From the NCBI RefSeq assembly GCF_014635045.1, contig NZ_BMCF01000002.1:467912-531911 (forward strand): DNA of 64,000 nucleotides. The letters are read 5' to 3'. Position numbers and translations under genes: made by a program. Positions 30,486 through 40,760 of the stretch are shown here, piece by piece. This DNA is from Staphylococcus nepalensis. Its GTDB lineage: Bacteria; Bacillota; Bacilli; Staphylococcales; Staphylococcaceae. How positions within the stretch are numbered: position 1 is the stretch's first letter; each line of letters starts with the position of its first letter. The notes beneath the pieces were generated by a model that saw only the letters and a list, made by a program, of their open reading frames with translations, had not been told where the DNA came from and searched no databases.

Positions 30486-31712
30486 TTAACGTATTTCTTC
30501 ATCCGAAGTGATTTCGTACTCGCCTGCATCATCACCATAATATTTGTTATAGCGACGTTTATACATTGTATATAAATGAGATACAAGTACTTTTAATATT
30601 GCATACGCAGGTATACCTAAAATAACACCAACTATACCTAATAAATTACCTGCACTTAATAAGATAAAAATAATCGTAAGTGGATGAATTTTTAATGTTT
30701 TGCCCATAATATTTGGGGAAATAAAGTGACCTTCAATAAATTGAACTGCTGTCCATACAATTACTAATTTTAATAACATGAATGGTGACGTAATTAAAGC
30801 AATAATAATAGCTGGAGATATCGCGATCGTTGGGCCGATGTACGGTACTACACTTGTTACAGCAGCAATTGAAGCTAAAATTAAACTGTAATCTAAACCG
30901 ATGATGCTATATCCAATAAATAATAAAATACCAATACAAAATGACACGATAATTTGACCTTGGATATAAGAACCAACTTGGATACTCATTTTATCTAATA
31001 AGTCATGAAAATCTTTTCTAAACTTAGGCGGCATTAAATTTGTTGAAAATTCTTTAAAGCGGTGACCGTCTTTTAACATAAAGAATAAAACAAAAGGTGT
31101 TGTTGCAATAACAACGCCAACATTAACTAAAGCCTCAGCAAAATTTTTAACTTTAGAACCAAAACCGTTAAAGTAATCAGAAACCATCGAAGGTAGCTTT
31201 TTAGCTAATGAATCTAACTGATCTTGTATTTGAACATAAAAATTAGAAATTAAAGAATACTTCGTTACACTATCAATAAATTTATTTACTTTATCAACAT
31301 AATACGGAAAATTATTCCCAAAACTTTTAAACTGTGCTCCGATTACTGGTATTAATAAATTAATAGCTAGTGCAATGACACCAACAATAACTAAAAATAA
31401 TATAATAACTCCCCAAAGCCTTGAAATATTATAGCGTTCCATTAAATTCACTAAGGGATTAAATAAGTAATATAAAATAATAGATACTATGATTGGTGCG
31501 ATAATCGTATTAAAAACAATAATAAATGGTTTGAAAATATAAGAAACTTGGTCAAAAATAAAAATTGCACAACCGATAAATATTAATATAAGTAAGGCAA
31601 AGGCTAAATCTTTTCCACCTATAAATTTCATAAAACGCGATTCAGGAAAACTTAAATTCAATTTTCTTTTTTTTGAATGATTATCTTGCTTTAATTGCTC
31701 TTCATTCGACAT
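30486..31712 (-). CDS. AI-2E family transporter (PerM/YtvI-like)
   Basis: A 408-residue polytopic protein of the AI-2 exporter/PerM superfamily: a cytoplasmic charged start, then helices such as IGCAIFIFDQVSYIFKPFIIVFN, and the conserved C-terminal region GLDYSLILASIAAVTSVVPYIGPTIA with VEGHFISPNIMG-like FIEGHFISPNIMGKTLKIHP. Members may export small molecules or act as Na+/H+ antiporters; the substrate here is unknown. The C-terminus is acidic. Monocistronic, with its own terminator. Confidence 0.88.
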   Translation of the reverse strand: MSNEEQLKQDNHSKKRKLNLSFPESRFMKFIGGKDLAFALLILIFIGCAIFIFDQVSYIFKPFIIVFNTIIAPIIVSIILYYLFNPLVNLMERYNISRLWGVIILFLVIVGVIALAINLLIPVIGAQFKSFGNNFPYYVDKVNKFIDSVTKYSLISNFYVQIQDQLDSLAKKLPSMVSDYFNGFGSKVKNFAEALVNVGVVIATTPFVLFFMLKDGHRFKEFSTNLMPPKFRKDFHDLLDKMSIQVGSYIQGQIIVSFCIGILLFIGYSIIGLDYSLILASIAAVTSVVPYIGPTIAISPAIIIALITSPFMLLKLVIVWTAVQFIEGHFISPNIMGKTLKIHPLTIIFILLSAGNLLGIVGVILGIPAYAILKVLVSHLYTMYKRRYNKYYGDDAGEYEITSDEEIR

Positions 31713-31990
31713 AAAATCACCATACCTTAAATTTTTTCAAAATATACAAATCATTTAGAACATAATGATGAAACTATGTATCTTTATACCTCTATACATG
31801 TAGTTCCATATTTAAAATAACTAATTTTAATCATAACACAATGTACATTTTTCAAACATATATATTTTGTCACATTTGATTTACAACTAATCATATTCTT
31901 AATAAGCGTAAAAACTATAAAGTATTTTATAAATGCATTGCTTTATTTTAAATGATTGAGAAAAATAAGCAAATATTTAAGTATTCAAAA
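31713..31990. other. Intergenic, nothing supported
   Basis: AT-rich; it must hold the AI-2E gene promoter, but no clear pair was chosen. Confidence 0.45.
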
Positions 31991-32038
31991 AAGCAGTAAT
32001 ACGAAATCATAAAGTACTACGGATTTCATATTACTGCT
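31986..32038 (-). terminator. Terminator of alsT
   Basis: Stem agcagtaatacgaaatc/gatttcatattactgct (one mismatch) followed on the minus strand by six T. Confidence 0.85.
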
Positions 32039-32119
32039 CATATATGGATAAAATTTCACAAACATACAATAAATGCATTAAGAAAATAGTTTTACGCACA
32101 TTCAAATATGATACATGAA

Positions 32120-33565
32120 TTATTTCTTTTTCATGCCCCAACTCTCGATGCCGAATAAATTAATTTCCAACTCTTCAGGTTTAAACACAGGTTTTTTGCC
32201 TGCTTTACGTTGACGTTGATAGTCGTTCATTACTGCGAAAGCTATATTAGACAAACCAATAATAGCAACTAAGTTGACAATTGCCATTAGACCCATAAAC
32301 ACATCTGCTGTACCCCATACAGTTTCAGTTTTAACCACTGATCCTACAAATACAAGTACTACCACTAAACATCTAAAAATGAATAACACCGATTTATTTT
32401 TCCATAAGAATTCCATATTAGATTGGCCATAATAATAGTTACCAATAACAGAAGAAAAAGCAAATAAAGTAATTGCAATTGTTAAGAAAATACCCCCTGC
32501 ATTACCTAAATGTTCATTTAGTGCTGATTGTGTTACTGCCACACCTTGTGCTGCATTTTCACCAAATTCTAATCCTGTATATAGTAAAATCATAATTGCC
32601 GTAGCGGTACACACTAGCATAGTATCAAAGAATACACCTAATGATTGAATTAACCCTTGTTTAACTGGGTGAGGCGCAGCAGCTGTGGCAGCGGCGTTAG
32701 GTGCCGAACCCATACCAGCTTCGTTTGAGAACAAACCACGTTTAATACCTTGAAGAATTGCTGCACCAACAGCGCCTCCAGTTACTTGTTCAAATCCAAA
32801 TGCACTTTTAATGATTGTTCCAATCATCGGGATAATTTGATCATAGTTAAGTATTAAAATGACAGCAACTAAACCAATATAAACAATTGCCATAACTGGC
32901 ACAATGATTGATGATAATGTCGCGATACTTCTAACACCGCCAAATATAATAATCGCTGTAACAATAGCTAATATAATACCCGTCACTATAGGACTTATAT
33001 TATATTGCGTTTTTAATGACTCAGCAATGGTATTAGATTGCACTGTATTAAACACAAATGCAAACGTTACAGTAATTAATACTGCAAAGACGATACCTAA
33101 CCATTTTTGGTTGAGTCCTTTAGTTATGTAATATGCCGGTCCACCACGAAACCCGCCATCTTCATCAGGTACTTTATATACTTGTGCTAAGGTTGCTTCG
33201 ATAAAGGCACTCGCTGCCCCAATAAATGCAATGACCCACATCCAAAACACAGCACCAGGTCCACCTAACACAATCGCAGTGGCAACACCTGCAATATTAC
33301 CAGTACCAACACGAGAACCAGCACTTATTGCAAACGCTTGAAATGGCGCAATACCTTTTTTTCCATTATCTAATGTTTCAGGTTTTTCTCCAATCGCTCG
33401 AAACATTTCTGGTATCCATCTTAATTGTACGAATTTAGAACCAATAGTAAAAAATATACCAGCTGTAATTAAAAGTCCAATTAAATATTGTGACCAGATT
33501 AAATCATTTCCGACTTGAACAAACGTTTTGAACCAATCCGGAATCAAACTATCAAAATTGCTCAA
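32120..33565 (-). CDS. alsT: Sodium:alanine/glycine symporter
   Basis: A 481-residue AGCS-family carrier with about 11 membrane helices. Signatures are ISAGSRVGTGNIAGVATAIVLGGPGAVFWMW and GIKRGLFSNEAGMGSAPNAAA. It imports alanine or glycine with sodium. The TTG at 33565 is chosen as start because GAGAGGG lies 6 bases before it and the protein then begins MSNFDSLIPDWF like homologues; the ATG at 33580 is inside the ribosome-binding site. A long inverted repeat spans the leader. In B. subtilis alsT also lies downstream of parEC. Confidence 0.92.
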   Translation of the reverse strand: MSNFDSLIPDWFKTFVQVGNDLIWSQYLIGLLITAGIFFTIGSKFVQLRWIPEMFRAIGEKPETLDNGKKGIAPFQAFAISAGSRVGTGNIAGVATAIVLGGPGAVFWMWVIAFIGAASAFIEATLAQVYKVPDEDGGFRGGPAYYITKGLNQKWLGIVFAVLITVTFAFVFNTVQSNTIAESLKTQYNISPIVTGIILAIVTAIIIFGGVRSIATLSSIIVPVMAIVYIGLVAVILILNYDQIIPMIGTIIKSAFGFEQVTGGAVGAAILQGIKRGLFSNEAGMGSAPNAAATAAAPHPVKQGLIQSLGVFFDTMLVCTATAIMILLYTGLEFGENAAQGVAVTQSALNEHLGNAGGIFLTIAITLFAFSSVIGNYYYGQSNMEFLWKNKSVLFIFRCLVVVLVFVGSVVKTETVWGTADVFMGLMAIVNLVAIIGLSNIAFAVMNDYQRQRKAGKKPVFKPEELEINLFGIESWGMKKK

Positions 33566-33600
33566 TTTAATCCCTCTCATCTATCAAATAAATTTTTATA

Positions 33601-33747
33601 ATAAAATCAAGAGATTTATAGCATATGTTCTGTGCACAGAAAACGATAAATTATTTATGTACACAGGAAAATGAATGAATAAGTTAAGTACAAATCGTAA
33701 AGCTTTGTGCAACACTATTTCACGTTACTATAAATCTCTTGTTTTAT
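33601..33747 (-). other. Structured leader before alsT (long-range inverted repeat)
   Basis: 33601-33621 and 33728-33747 are complementary over about 20 bp with one mismatch. Between them lies a 12-bp palindrome, tctgtgcacaga (33629-33640). On the minus strand the second arm ends in a U-rich stretch about 36 bases before the alsT start, resembling a terminator that could be switched. It may instead be the parC transcript end or a small RNA. Confidence 0.4.
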
Positions 33748-33816
33748 TTTTATGGCAACTTAATGGTATTTTATCATTATATTGTTGTATTTACTAACAG
33801 AAATTTTAAAATTACC

Positions 33817-36219
33817 TTATTTGATGATTAAGTTTTCCACTTCACCAAATTCTTTTACATCGACGATAAAACTACCATTTGTATATTGTTCTGATAAATG
33901 AATGTCTTTGATATTGCCACTTTCTTCGTGTCGTTTAGAAGTTATGGTATAAGTCGTATCATCAGGATGAATTATATGAGCTGCGACGATACGATGTGGT
34001 AATTTTTTAAGTTCTTTTAAAAGTGTAATACCACGTTGTGCACGTTTCGCTTGTTGTAATACTTTAAATCCTATACGTTTTAATGATCCACGTTGCGTCG
34101 CCATTAATATAGAACTACGTTCATTAATAACTTGCGTTAACACGACATAATCTTCATCTTTAAGGTTGATAGATTTCACCCCAGCTGCTCTAAGACCAGT
34201 GTCTGATAACTCATCGCTATTATAAGTTAATGACATACCTTTATATGTTATAGCAGTAAGTATTTGGGCGTCTTCTATTCTCATTACGTCTATGATTTCA
34301 TCATCACCTTTTAATTTCATGGACACTAACGGCTTATTATAACGTGATGTTTTGAACATAGAAACATTACTTTTCTTAATCATGCCATTGCGTGTAGCTA
34401 AAATATAAAATGCTTCGGGCTTGAAATCACTTTCGCAGAAAGCATCAATGACATGTTCATCTTCGTCTATTGGGACGATTTGTGAAACGTGTTGCCCTAA
34501 ATCTTTCCACTTAATTTCTGAAAGTTTATGCACTGGTATATAAAGGTATCTACCTTTATTAGTGAACACTAACGCGGTATCTAACGTGTTAGCTTCTTGA
34601 TATTTAAGCATCATATCGCCATCTTTAACCCCAAGTTCTTCTACACCGCTTGCGTTAAAACTACGTAAAGAAGTTCGTTTAATATAACCATGTTTTGTAA
34701 TGCTCACCATCACATTCTCACTTGGTACCATAACTTCTTTATCAATTTTAATTTCACTGATTTCTGCTTCAATTGAAGATAAGCGTTTTTGTTTATATTT
34801 ATTCTTAATTTCATTTAATTCGTCTTTGATAACATTTAATAAAGCATCGTGATTATCTAATATATTTTTTAAATACGCTATTTTAGCCTTTAATTCATCA
34901 TGTTCTTCTTGTAATTGCACGATATCCGTATTCGTCAAACGATATAATTGCAATGTTACAATTGCTTCAGCTTGTGCTTCTGTGAAATCAAATTCAGCTA
35001 CTAAATTGTCTTTAGCGTCTTTTTTGTTTTTAGAATTTCTAATAAGTTTAATCACTTGGTCTAAAATAGATAGTGCTTTCATTAGACCTTCTACAATATG
35101 CATTCTACTTTCTGCATTATCTAACTCAAAACGCGTACGCTTCGTCACCACATCAATTTGATGATTAAGATAACTATCTATAAACTGACGTACACCCATA
35201 AGTACTGGTCTACCTTCACTAATTGCAACCATATTAAAGTTATATGAAACTTGTAAATCTGTATTTTTGTACAAATAATTCGCAACCGCTTCGCTGTTAA
35301 CATCTTTCTTTAATTCAATAGCAATACGTAAACCAGTACGATCAGTTTCGTCACGGACTTCTACAATACCATCAACTTTTTTATCTGCACGTAACTCATC
35401 CATTTTTTTAACGAGCGCACTTTTATTAACTTCGTATGGTAACTCTGTGACAATTAATTCTTTTCTACCGTTTCGCAATTCTTCAACGTTTACTTTTGAA
35501 CGAACTACAATTTTACCTTTTCCAGACTCATACGCTTTCTTGATACCATCTATCCCTTGAATAATACCACCTGTTGGAAAATCAGGGCCTTTAATATATT
35601 TCATTAATTGACTTACTGTGATATTAGGATTGTCAATAAATTTTAAAGTGGCTTGTATCACTTCAGCTAGGTTATGTGGCGGTATATCAGTAGCGTACCC
35701 TGAAGAAATACCTGTACTTCCATTGATTAACAAATGCGGCAAGCGTGCTGGTAAAACCATTGGTTCCATAGTTGTATCATCATAGTTCGGCATAAATGGC
35801 ACTGTGTCTTTGTTGATATCCCTTAATAATTCTTCAGAAATCCTGCTTAATTTCGCTTCAGTATAACGCATCGCTGCTGCTGGATCGTTATCTATACTAC
35901 CATTATTACCTTGCATTTCTATCAATACATGGCGTAATTTCCAATCTTGACTCAGACGGACCATTGCATCGTAAACTGACGTGTCACCATGAGGGTGATA
36001 TTGTCCGATAACGTCACCAACCGTTTTCGCACTTTTACGGAAGTTTTTATCAAATGTATTACCGCTGGAATACATTGCGTATAAAATACGTCTTTGAACA
36101 GGTTTGAGACCATCACGAACGTCTGGCAGTGCACGCTCTTGAATGATATATTTACTATATCTACCAAATCGATCGCCAATAACATCTTCTAGCGACAAAT
36201 CTTGAATTATTTCACTCAA
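33817..36219 (-). CDS. parC: DNA topoisomerase IV subunit A
   Basis: An 800-residue type IIA topoisomerase breakage-reunion subunit. The catalytic tyrosine is Tyr119 ([12 protein letters not shown]), followed by the GyrA-type coiled coil ([16 protein letters not shown]) and C-terminal beta-pinwheel repeats ([24 protein letters not shown]). The quinolone region reads [12 protein letters not shown], so residues 80 and 84 are Thr and Asp rather than the Ser and Glu of S. aureus. The start is TTG 36219, overlapping the parE stop by 4 bp with GGAGG before it. Confidence 0.97.
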   Translation of the reverse strand: MSEIIQDLSLEDVIGDRFGRYSKYIIQERALPDVRDGLKPVQRRILYAMYSSGNTFDKNFRKSAKTVGDVIGQYHPHGDTSVYDAMVRLSQDWKLRHVLIEMQGNNGSIDNDPAAAMRYTEAKLSRISEELLRDINKDTVPFMPNYDDTTMEPMVLPARLPHLLINGSTGISSGYATDIPPHNLAEVIQATLKFIDNPNITVSQLMKYIKGPDFPTGGIIQGIDGIKKAYESGKGKIVVRSKVNVEELRNGRKELIVTELPYEVNKSALVKKMDELRADKKVDGIVEVRDETDRTGLRIAIELKKDVNSEAVANYLYKNTDLQVSYNFNMVAISEGRPVLMGVRQFIDSYLNHQIDVVTKRTRFELDNAESRMHIVEGLMKALSILDQVIKLIRNSKNKKDAKDNLVAEFDFTEAQAEAIVTLQLYRLTNTDIVQLQEEHDELKAKIAYLKNILDNHDALLNVIKDELNEIKNKYKQKRLSSIEAEISEIKIDKEVMVPSENVMVSITKHGYIKRTSLRSFNASGVEELGVKDGDMMLKYQEANTLDTALVFTNKGRYLYIPVHKLSEIKWKDLGQHVSQIVPIDEDEHVIDAFCESDFKPEAFYILATRNGMIKKSNVSMFKTSRYNKPLVSMKLKGDDEIIDVMRIEDAQILTAITYKGMSLTYNSDELSDTGLRAAGVKSINLKDEDYVVLTQVINERSSILMATQRGSLKRIGFKVLQQAKRAQRGITLLKELKKLPHRIVAAHIIHPDDTTYTITSKRHEESGNIKDIHLSEQYTNGSFIVDVKEFGEVENLIIK

Positions 36220-38216
36220 TTTATTTCCTCCTCATCGGAATAATCCTGTTCTAGTATTTGAATTTCATTATTATCTAAAATACTTTGATCTTCTTGAAGT
36301 CCAAATTCAACATGTTTTTCAATCCATTCACGTCTAGGAGCTACTTTATCTCCCATTAATGTTGTTACACGTTTAGATGAACGCAATTCATCATCAACTT
36401 GAACTCGAATAAGCGTTCTTGTCTCTGGGTTCATTGTCGTTTCCCATAATTGATCCGCGTTCATTTCTCCTAAACCTTTATAACGCTGTAAACTAAATCC
36501 TTTACCTAATTTCTTTTGAAGTTTTTCTAATTCTTCATCTGTCCAAGCATACTCTATTTTTTTAGAAGCCCCTTTACCTTTTTCTAGTTTATATAACGGT
36601 GGTAAAGCTATAAACACTTTCCCAGCTTCTACTAAAGGTTTCATATATTTAAAGAAAAAAGTTAATAGTAATACTTGGATATGAGCGCCATCTGTATCGG
36701 CATCTGTCATAATAATAACTCTATTATAATTGCTATCTTCTATTTTAAATTCATTACCGACACCAGCGCCAATAGTATGAATAATTGTATTGATTTCTTC
36801 ATTTTTAAATATATCTTCTAAACGTGCTTTCTCAGTATTAATCACTTTACCTCTAAGTGGTAAAATTGCTTGATATTTACGGTCACGACCTAATTTAGCA
36901 GAGCCACCAGCTGAATCCCCCTCTACCAAATAAAGTTCTTTTTTCTCTGTATTTTTACTTTGTGCTGGCGTTAACTTTCCTGATAACAATGTATCTTTAC
37001 GCTTATTTTTTTTACCCGAACGTGCATCTTCCCTTGCTTTACGAGCTGCTTCTCTTGCTTGTTGGGCTTTCAATGCTTTTTTAACGAGGGTTTTAGATAA
37101 TTGCCCCTTTTCTTCAAGGTAATATGGCAATTTTTCAGATACAACAGAATCTACAGCACTTCTTGCTTCTGGTGTACCCAATTTAGATTTAGTTTGACCT
37201 TCGAATTGTAACAACTCTTCTGGAATACGAATTGAAATAATAGCTGTCAAACCTTCTCTAATATCATTTCCATCTAAGTTTTTATCTTTTTCTTTTAATT
37301 CATTTATACGTCTTGCGTAGTCATTAAAGACACGTGTCATTGCTGTTTTGAAACCAACTTCGTGTGTACCACCATCTTTAGTACGTACATTGTTAACAAA
37401 ACTTAAAAGACTTTCTGAATATTGGTCATTATATTGAAATGCTACTTCTACTTCTATGTCATTCGCATTTCCCGCAAAATTGGCCACATCATGTAATACT
37501 TCTTTACCTTCATTGACATAGCTTACAAACTCTTTAATCCCATCTTCATAATGGAATACATCTTCTCTTTCTTTGCCCGCTCTTAAATCTTTAAGCGTTA
37601 TTCTTAAATTTTTAAGTAAAAATGCAGATTCTTGTAAACGTTCACTAAGGACATCGTAGTTAAAAGATGTGGCTGACTTGAAAATCTCAGCGTCTGGTTT
37701 AAAAGTTACTTTAGTACCAGTTTTTTTAGTTTTTCCTAGTTTTTCCAGGCCTGTAGCTGGTAAGCCACCATGGCTAAATTTCTGCTTATAGATAGCGCCA
37801 TCTCTATAAATTTCTACTTCCAGCCATTCACTTAATGCGTTTACTACTGATGCACCCACACCATGTAGACCACCAGACGTTTTATATCCACCTTGTCCAA
37901 ATTTTCCGCCTGCGTGAAGTATTGTAAATATAACTTGGACTGTAGGTTTCCCTGACGTATGAATACCTGTTGGCATACCACGTCCATCATCTTCTATAGT
38001 GATACTCTCATCTTTGTTTATCGTAACTAAAATTTCACTACCAAAGCCGTTTAATACTTCATCGACGGAATTATCGACAACTTCATATACTAAATGATGT
38101 AAACCACGTTTATCAGTAGACCCAATATACATACCGGGTCTCTTTCTTACGGCTTCTAACCCTTCAAGAACCTGAATGGAATCATCCGAATAATTATTTT
38201 GTTTATTCATTGCCAA
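36216..38216 (-). CDS. parE: DNA topoisomerase IV subunit B
   Basis: About 666 residues: GHKL ATPase ([39 protein letters not shown]), transducer, TOPRIM ([27 protein letters not shown]) and GyrB tail ([10 protein letters not shown]). With ParC it decatenates daughter chromosomes. I start at TTG 38216, 9 bases after GGAGG; ATG 38210 ([10 protein letters not shown]) is the usual annotation but would leave a 15-base spacing. A LexA box lies 17 bp upstream. Confidence 0.97.
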   Translation of the reverse strand: MAMNKQNNYSDDSIQVLEGLEAVRKRPGMYIGSTDKRGLHHLVYEVVDNSVDEVLNGFGSEILVTINKDESITIEDDGRGMPTGIHTSGKPTVQVIFTILHAGGKFGQGGYKTSGGLHGVGASVVNALSEWLEVEIYRDGAIYKQKFSHGGLPATGLEKLGKTKKTGTKVTFKPDAEIFKSATSFNYDVLSERLQESAFLLKNLRITLKDLRAGKEREDVFHYEDGIKEFVSYVNEGKEVLHDVANFAGNANDIEVEVAFQYNDQYSESLLSFVNNVRTKDGGTHEVGFKTAMTRVFNDYARRINELKEKDKNLDGNDIREGLTAIISIRIPEELLQFEGQTKSKLGTPEARSAVDSVVSEKLPYYLEEKGQLSKTLVKKALKAQQAREAARKAREDARSGKKNKRKDTLLSGKLTPAQSKNTEKKELYLVEGDSAGGSAKLGRDRKYQAILPLRGKVINTEKARLEDIFKNEEINTIIHTIGAGVGNEFKIEDSNYNRVIIMTDADTDGAHIQVLLLTFFFKYMKPLVEAGKVFIALPPLYKLEKGKGASKKIEYAWTDEELEKLQKKLGKGFSLQRYKGLGEMNADQLWETTMNPETRTLIRVQVDDELRSSKRVTTLMGDKVAPRREWIEKHVEFGLQEDQSILDNNEIQILEQDYSDEEEIN

Positions 38217-38232
38217 TCGTTTCGCCCTCCTA

Positions 38233-38246
38233 CAAACGTACGTTCG
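38233..38246 (-). promoter_or_regulatory. LexA (SOS) box upstream of parE
   Basis: On the minus strand CGAACGTACGTTTG matches the Gram-positive LexA consensus CGAACRNRYGTTYG at all but one variable position. parE/parC are reported SOS genes in S. aureus. Confidence 0.75.
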
Positions 38247-38409
38247 TTTTTAAAACTATACATTAGTTATTCTTATATAAATCTTGATAAATTGCAAGTA
38301 TCAAATTTATAATCGAACCGTGTTTTACTACTCTTATAAATTTTATTCGTCTAACTATGGTCTTATGTGGTAAAATAATTCTAATGTCATTAAAGGATGT
38401 GGATTATGT

Positions 38410-39021
38410 ATGGTGATGATAATTATCATGTTAATACTAAGTTATCTCATTGGTGCTTTCCCAAGTGGCTATGTAATAGGTAAGTTATTTTTCAAAAAGG
38501 ATATTAGACAATTCGGTAGTGGGAACACTGGAGCGACGAATAGCTTTAGAGTATTAGGTAAACCAGCAGGGTTCCTAGTTACTTTTTTAGATATATTTAA
38601 AGGGTTTATCGTTGTATTCTTCCCACTATGGCTTCCAGTTCATGCAGACGGTGCTATTAGTACATTTTTTACAAATGGACTCATCGTAGGGGCATTTGCG
38701 ATTCTAGGTCATGTTTACCCGATTTATCTTGGGTTTAAAGGGGGAAAAGCAGTTGCAACCAGTGCCGGCGTTATACTTGGAATCAACCCTATCTTATTAA
38801 TCATATTAGCAGCAATTTTCTTTGGTATATTATATTTAACGAAATATGTATCACTATCAAGTATTATCGCGTCAATCTGTTGCGTAATTGGTGCGTTACT
38901 TATTCGAGATTATATTCTCCTTGTGGTGAGTATGGCTGTGGGTGTGTTATTAATATTCAGACATCGCACAAATATTGTTAGAATTTTTAAAGGTGAAGAG
39001 CCTAAAATTAAATGGATGTAA
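38410..39021 (+). CDS. plsY: Acyl-phosphate:glycerol-3-phosphate acyltransferase
   Basis: A 203-residue membrane enzyme with about five helices making lysophosphatidic acid, the first phospholipid step with PlsX. The three family motifs are present: [15 protein letters not shown] with [41 protein letters not shown], and [16 protein letters not shown]. It diverges from parE. The conserved gene neighbourhood (parE-plsY) is also found in Bacillus. Confidence 0.95.
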   Translation: MVMIIIMLILSYLIGAFPSGYVIGKLFFKKDIRQFGSGNTGATNSFRVLGKPAGFLVTFLDIFKGFIVVFFPLWLPVHADGAISTFFTNGLIVGAFAILGHVYPIYLGFKGGKAVATSAGVILGINPILLIILAAIFFGILYLTKYVSLSSIIASICCVIGALLIRDYILLVVSMAVGVLLIFRHRTNIVRIFKGEEPKIKWM

Positions 39022-39074
39022 CTATTACACGTGTCACGAGCAATCAATAAGTAAATAGTAACAAAATATTACTT

Positions 39075-39104
39075 AGGCTGGGACATCAACCAATGTCTCA
39101 GTCT
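39075..39104 (+). terminator. Terminator of plsY
   Basis: ggctgggacat pairs with atgtctcagtct (G-U allowed), then A/T-rich. Of the staphylococcal GGGACAT hairpin type. Confidence 0.6.
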
Positions 39105-39183
39105 AAAAATATAATATTAATTAGAAACAACTCATTTGAAAATATGCTAATATCGCACTTTTTAAATTGAGAAGCCAATATCT

Positions 39184-39231
39184 GAGCGGAACAAGGAAGT
39201 CTTATGATGAGATTGGATTTTTGTTCCGCTC
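39184..39231 (+). terminator. Second hairpin terminator after plsY
   Basis: Perfect 11-bp stem gagcggaacaa/ttgttccgctc across a 26-base loop, followed by six T. Confidence 0.7.
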
Positions 39232-39421
39232 TTTTTTAAATCATCATTATAGCTGTAAATGCGTAATAATAAATCAATTTGTTTTAAAGAAAATTAAGAT
39301 TAAATATGTTATACTACTTTTATTATTACTCAAAATTGGGTAATACAAATAATACTAATTTTTTAAATTAGTAACCAATTGTCACAAGCTATAACTTGTG
39401 AAATGAGAGGGGACTTTTATT

Positions 39422-39718
39422 ATGGATATAAAACTTTCAGATAACGCTGTATCTTGGTTTAAAGATGAACTTGATTTACCTGAAGATAACAAAGTCTTAC
39501 AATTTTTCGTTCGCTATGGTGGAGAATTCCAATTAAAACAAGGATTTAGCCCTGCATTCAGTGTTGATCAAAAAGACGATGTAGAAATTGGTTACGAAAA
39601 TCATTTTGATGGTTTAGATGTAGTAATTGCAGAAAAGGATTTATGGTATTTTGAAGACCATGATTTATTCATAGACATCAGTGATAGCGTGGATGAAATT
39701 TCTTACAGTGCTAAATAA
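39422..39718 (+). CDS. HesB/IscA-like family protein lacking cysteines
   Basis: A 98-residue acidic protein of the HesB/YadR/YfhF type (B. subtilis YneR-like): [39 protein letters not shown] and the C-terminal [14 protein letters not shown]. True A-type iron-sulfur carriers use three conserved cysteines; this protein has none, so cluster carriage in the usual way is not possible. GAGAGGGG lies before ATG. Position between plsY and the thioesterase is shared with B. subtilis. Role unknown. Confidence 0.8.
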   Translation: MDIKLSDNAVSWFKDELDLPEDNKVLQFFVRYGGEFQLKQGFSPAFSVDQKDDVEIGYENHFDGLDVVIAEKDLWYFEDHDLFIDISDSVDEISYSAK

Positions 39719-39780
39719 TTTTAATAGCTAAAATAAACTCAACACAGTTTATTAATCATATATATGAATTATATACTTAA

Positions 39781-39827
39781 AAAAGAAGCGGAACAGAAAT
39801 CATATTTGGGATTTCTGTTCCGCTTTT
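39781..39827. terminator. Bidirectional terminator, dispersed-repeat type
   Basis: A 16-bp perfect stem aagcggaacagaaatc/gatttctgttccgctt between convergent genes; it shares the interior motif GGAACAGAAATCA with other terminators in the window. Confidence 0.9.
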
Positions 39828-40009
39828 ATATTTCAGCTCTAGTCGTCTACTGTCTATATAGTATGCGAGGTCAAGACGTTATCTATGTCCGGCCTCCTTT
39901 TTGTTGATTTGTATAAATTTTTTAGTGTTATAAGTATTAGTGTACATCCCCAAAATACACTCCCGTAAAATTTATGTATATTCATGCACAATTCATATAC
40001 TTATTTTAA

Positions 40010-40471
40010 CTATGATAAACCATTCACAACCTCTAAATCTTCTCCTGCTTTATTTCGCTTTTCTACTTCTGAATATACTGCATGCCATTCAGGAAAATAC
40101 TTATCTAATCGAATAGGCTTAAAGTTATCTTTTCGTATACAAGTTAACACTGTAGAGCCAGTAGTAGCTAGTTCTCCATCATTATTATATACTTCATAAT
40201 AATATATAGATCTTAAGCGTGTATATTTTTCGACCCACGTTTTAATCTTCACTGTTTCTGGATACTGAATTGTTTTAATGTACTTAATATTTAAATCTGT
40301 AACTGGTGAAATGATGCCTGAATCTTCCATATCTTTGTAACTAAAACCTAATTTTGAAATATAATCTGTTCGTGCTACTTCAAACCAAGTAGGATAATTA
40401 CCGTGATATATCACACCCATTTGATCAGTTTCAGCATAGCGTGAAGGAATTTCTGTCATACTATAAATCAT
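40010..40471 (-). CDS. Acyl-CoA thioesterase, hotdog fold (YneP-like)
   Basis: A 153-residue 4HBT-family protein. The active-site signature is RYAETDQMGVIYHGNYPTWFE (catalytic Asp in TDQMG), followed by IKYIKTIQYPETVKIKTWVEK. It hydrolyses acyl-CoA thioesters; chain preference is unknown. It lies downstream of acnA on the same strand but beyond the acnA terminator hairpin, so it probably has its own promoter. Same relative place as yneP next to citB in B. subtilis. Confidence 0.85.
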   Translation of the reverse strand: MIYSMTEIPSRYAETDQMGVIYHGNYPTWFEVARTDYISKLGFSYKDMEDSGIISPVTDLNIKYIKTIQYPETVKIKTWVEKYTRLRSIYYYEVYNNDGELATTGSTVLTCIRKDNFKPIRLDKYFPEWHAVYSEVEKRNKAGEDLEVVNGLS

Positions 40472-40523
40472 TATAAACGTCCTCTTTTCAATTGTTCATA
40501 TCATACTATATAAATAATAACAT

Positions 40524-40577
40524 AAAAAAGGGGTGGAACAGAAATCACATTTTCTAAAATGATTTCATTGCCCACCC
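40524..40577 (-). terminator. Terminator of acnA, dispersed-repeat type
   Basis: gggtgg pairs with ccaccc and aaatca with tgattt, with an internal loop; six T follow on the minus strand. Contains GGAACAGAAATCACATTTT. Confidence 0.7.
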
Positions 40578-40760
40578 GGTAAGAATGATTGGAAAAGAAT
40601 ATAAGCGCTTAGTCCTAGCATAAGAGCTACGCATCCTTATAAACGACCAAATATTAATTTAATTGTTTCTCATCCCAACCATTTACTATTCAGTCATCCG
40701 TGAAGCTAAACTATTTTATATACTAGCCTCACTTATTTATTTGAATCAATAGCAAATCAT

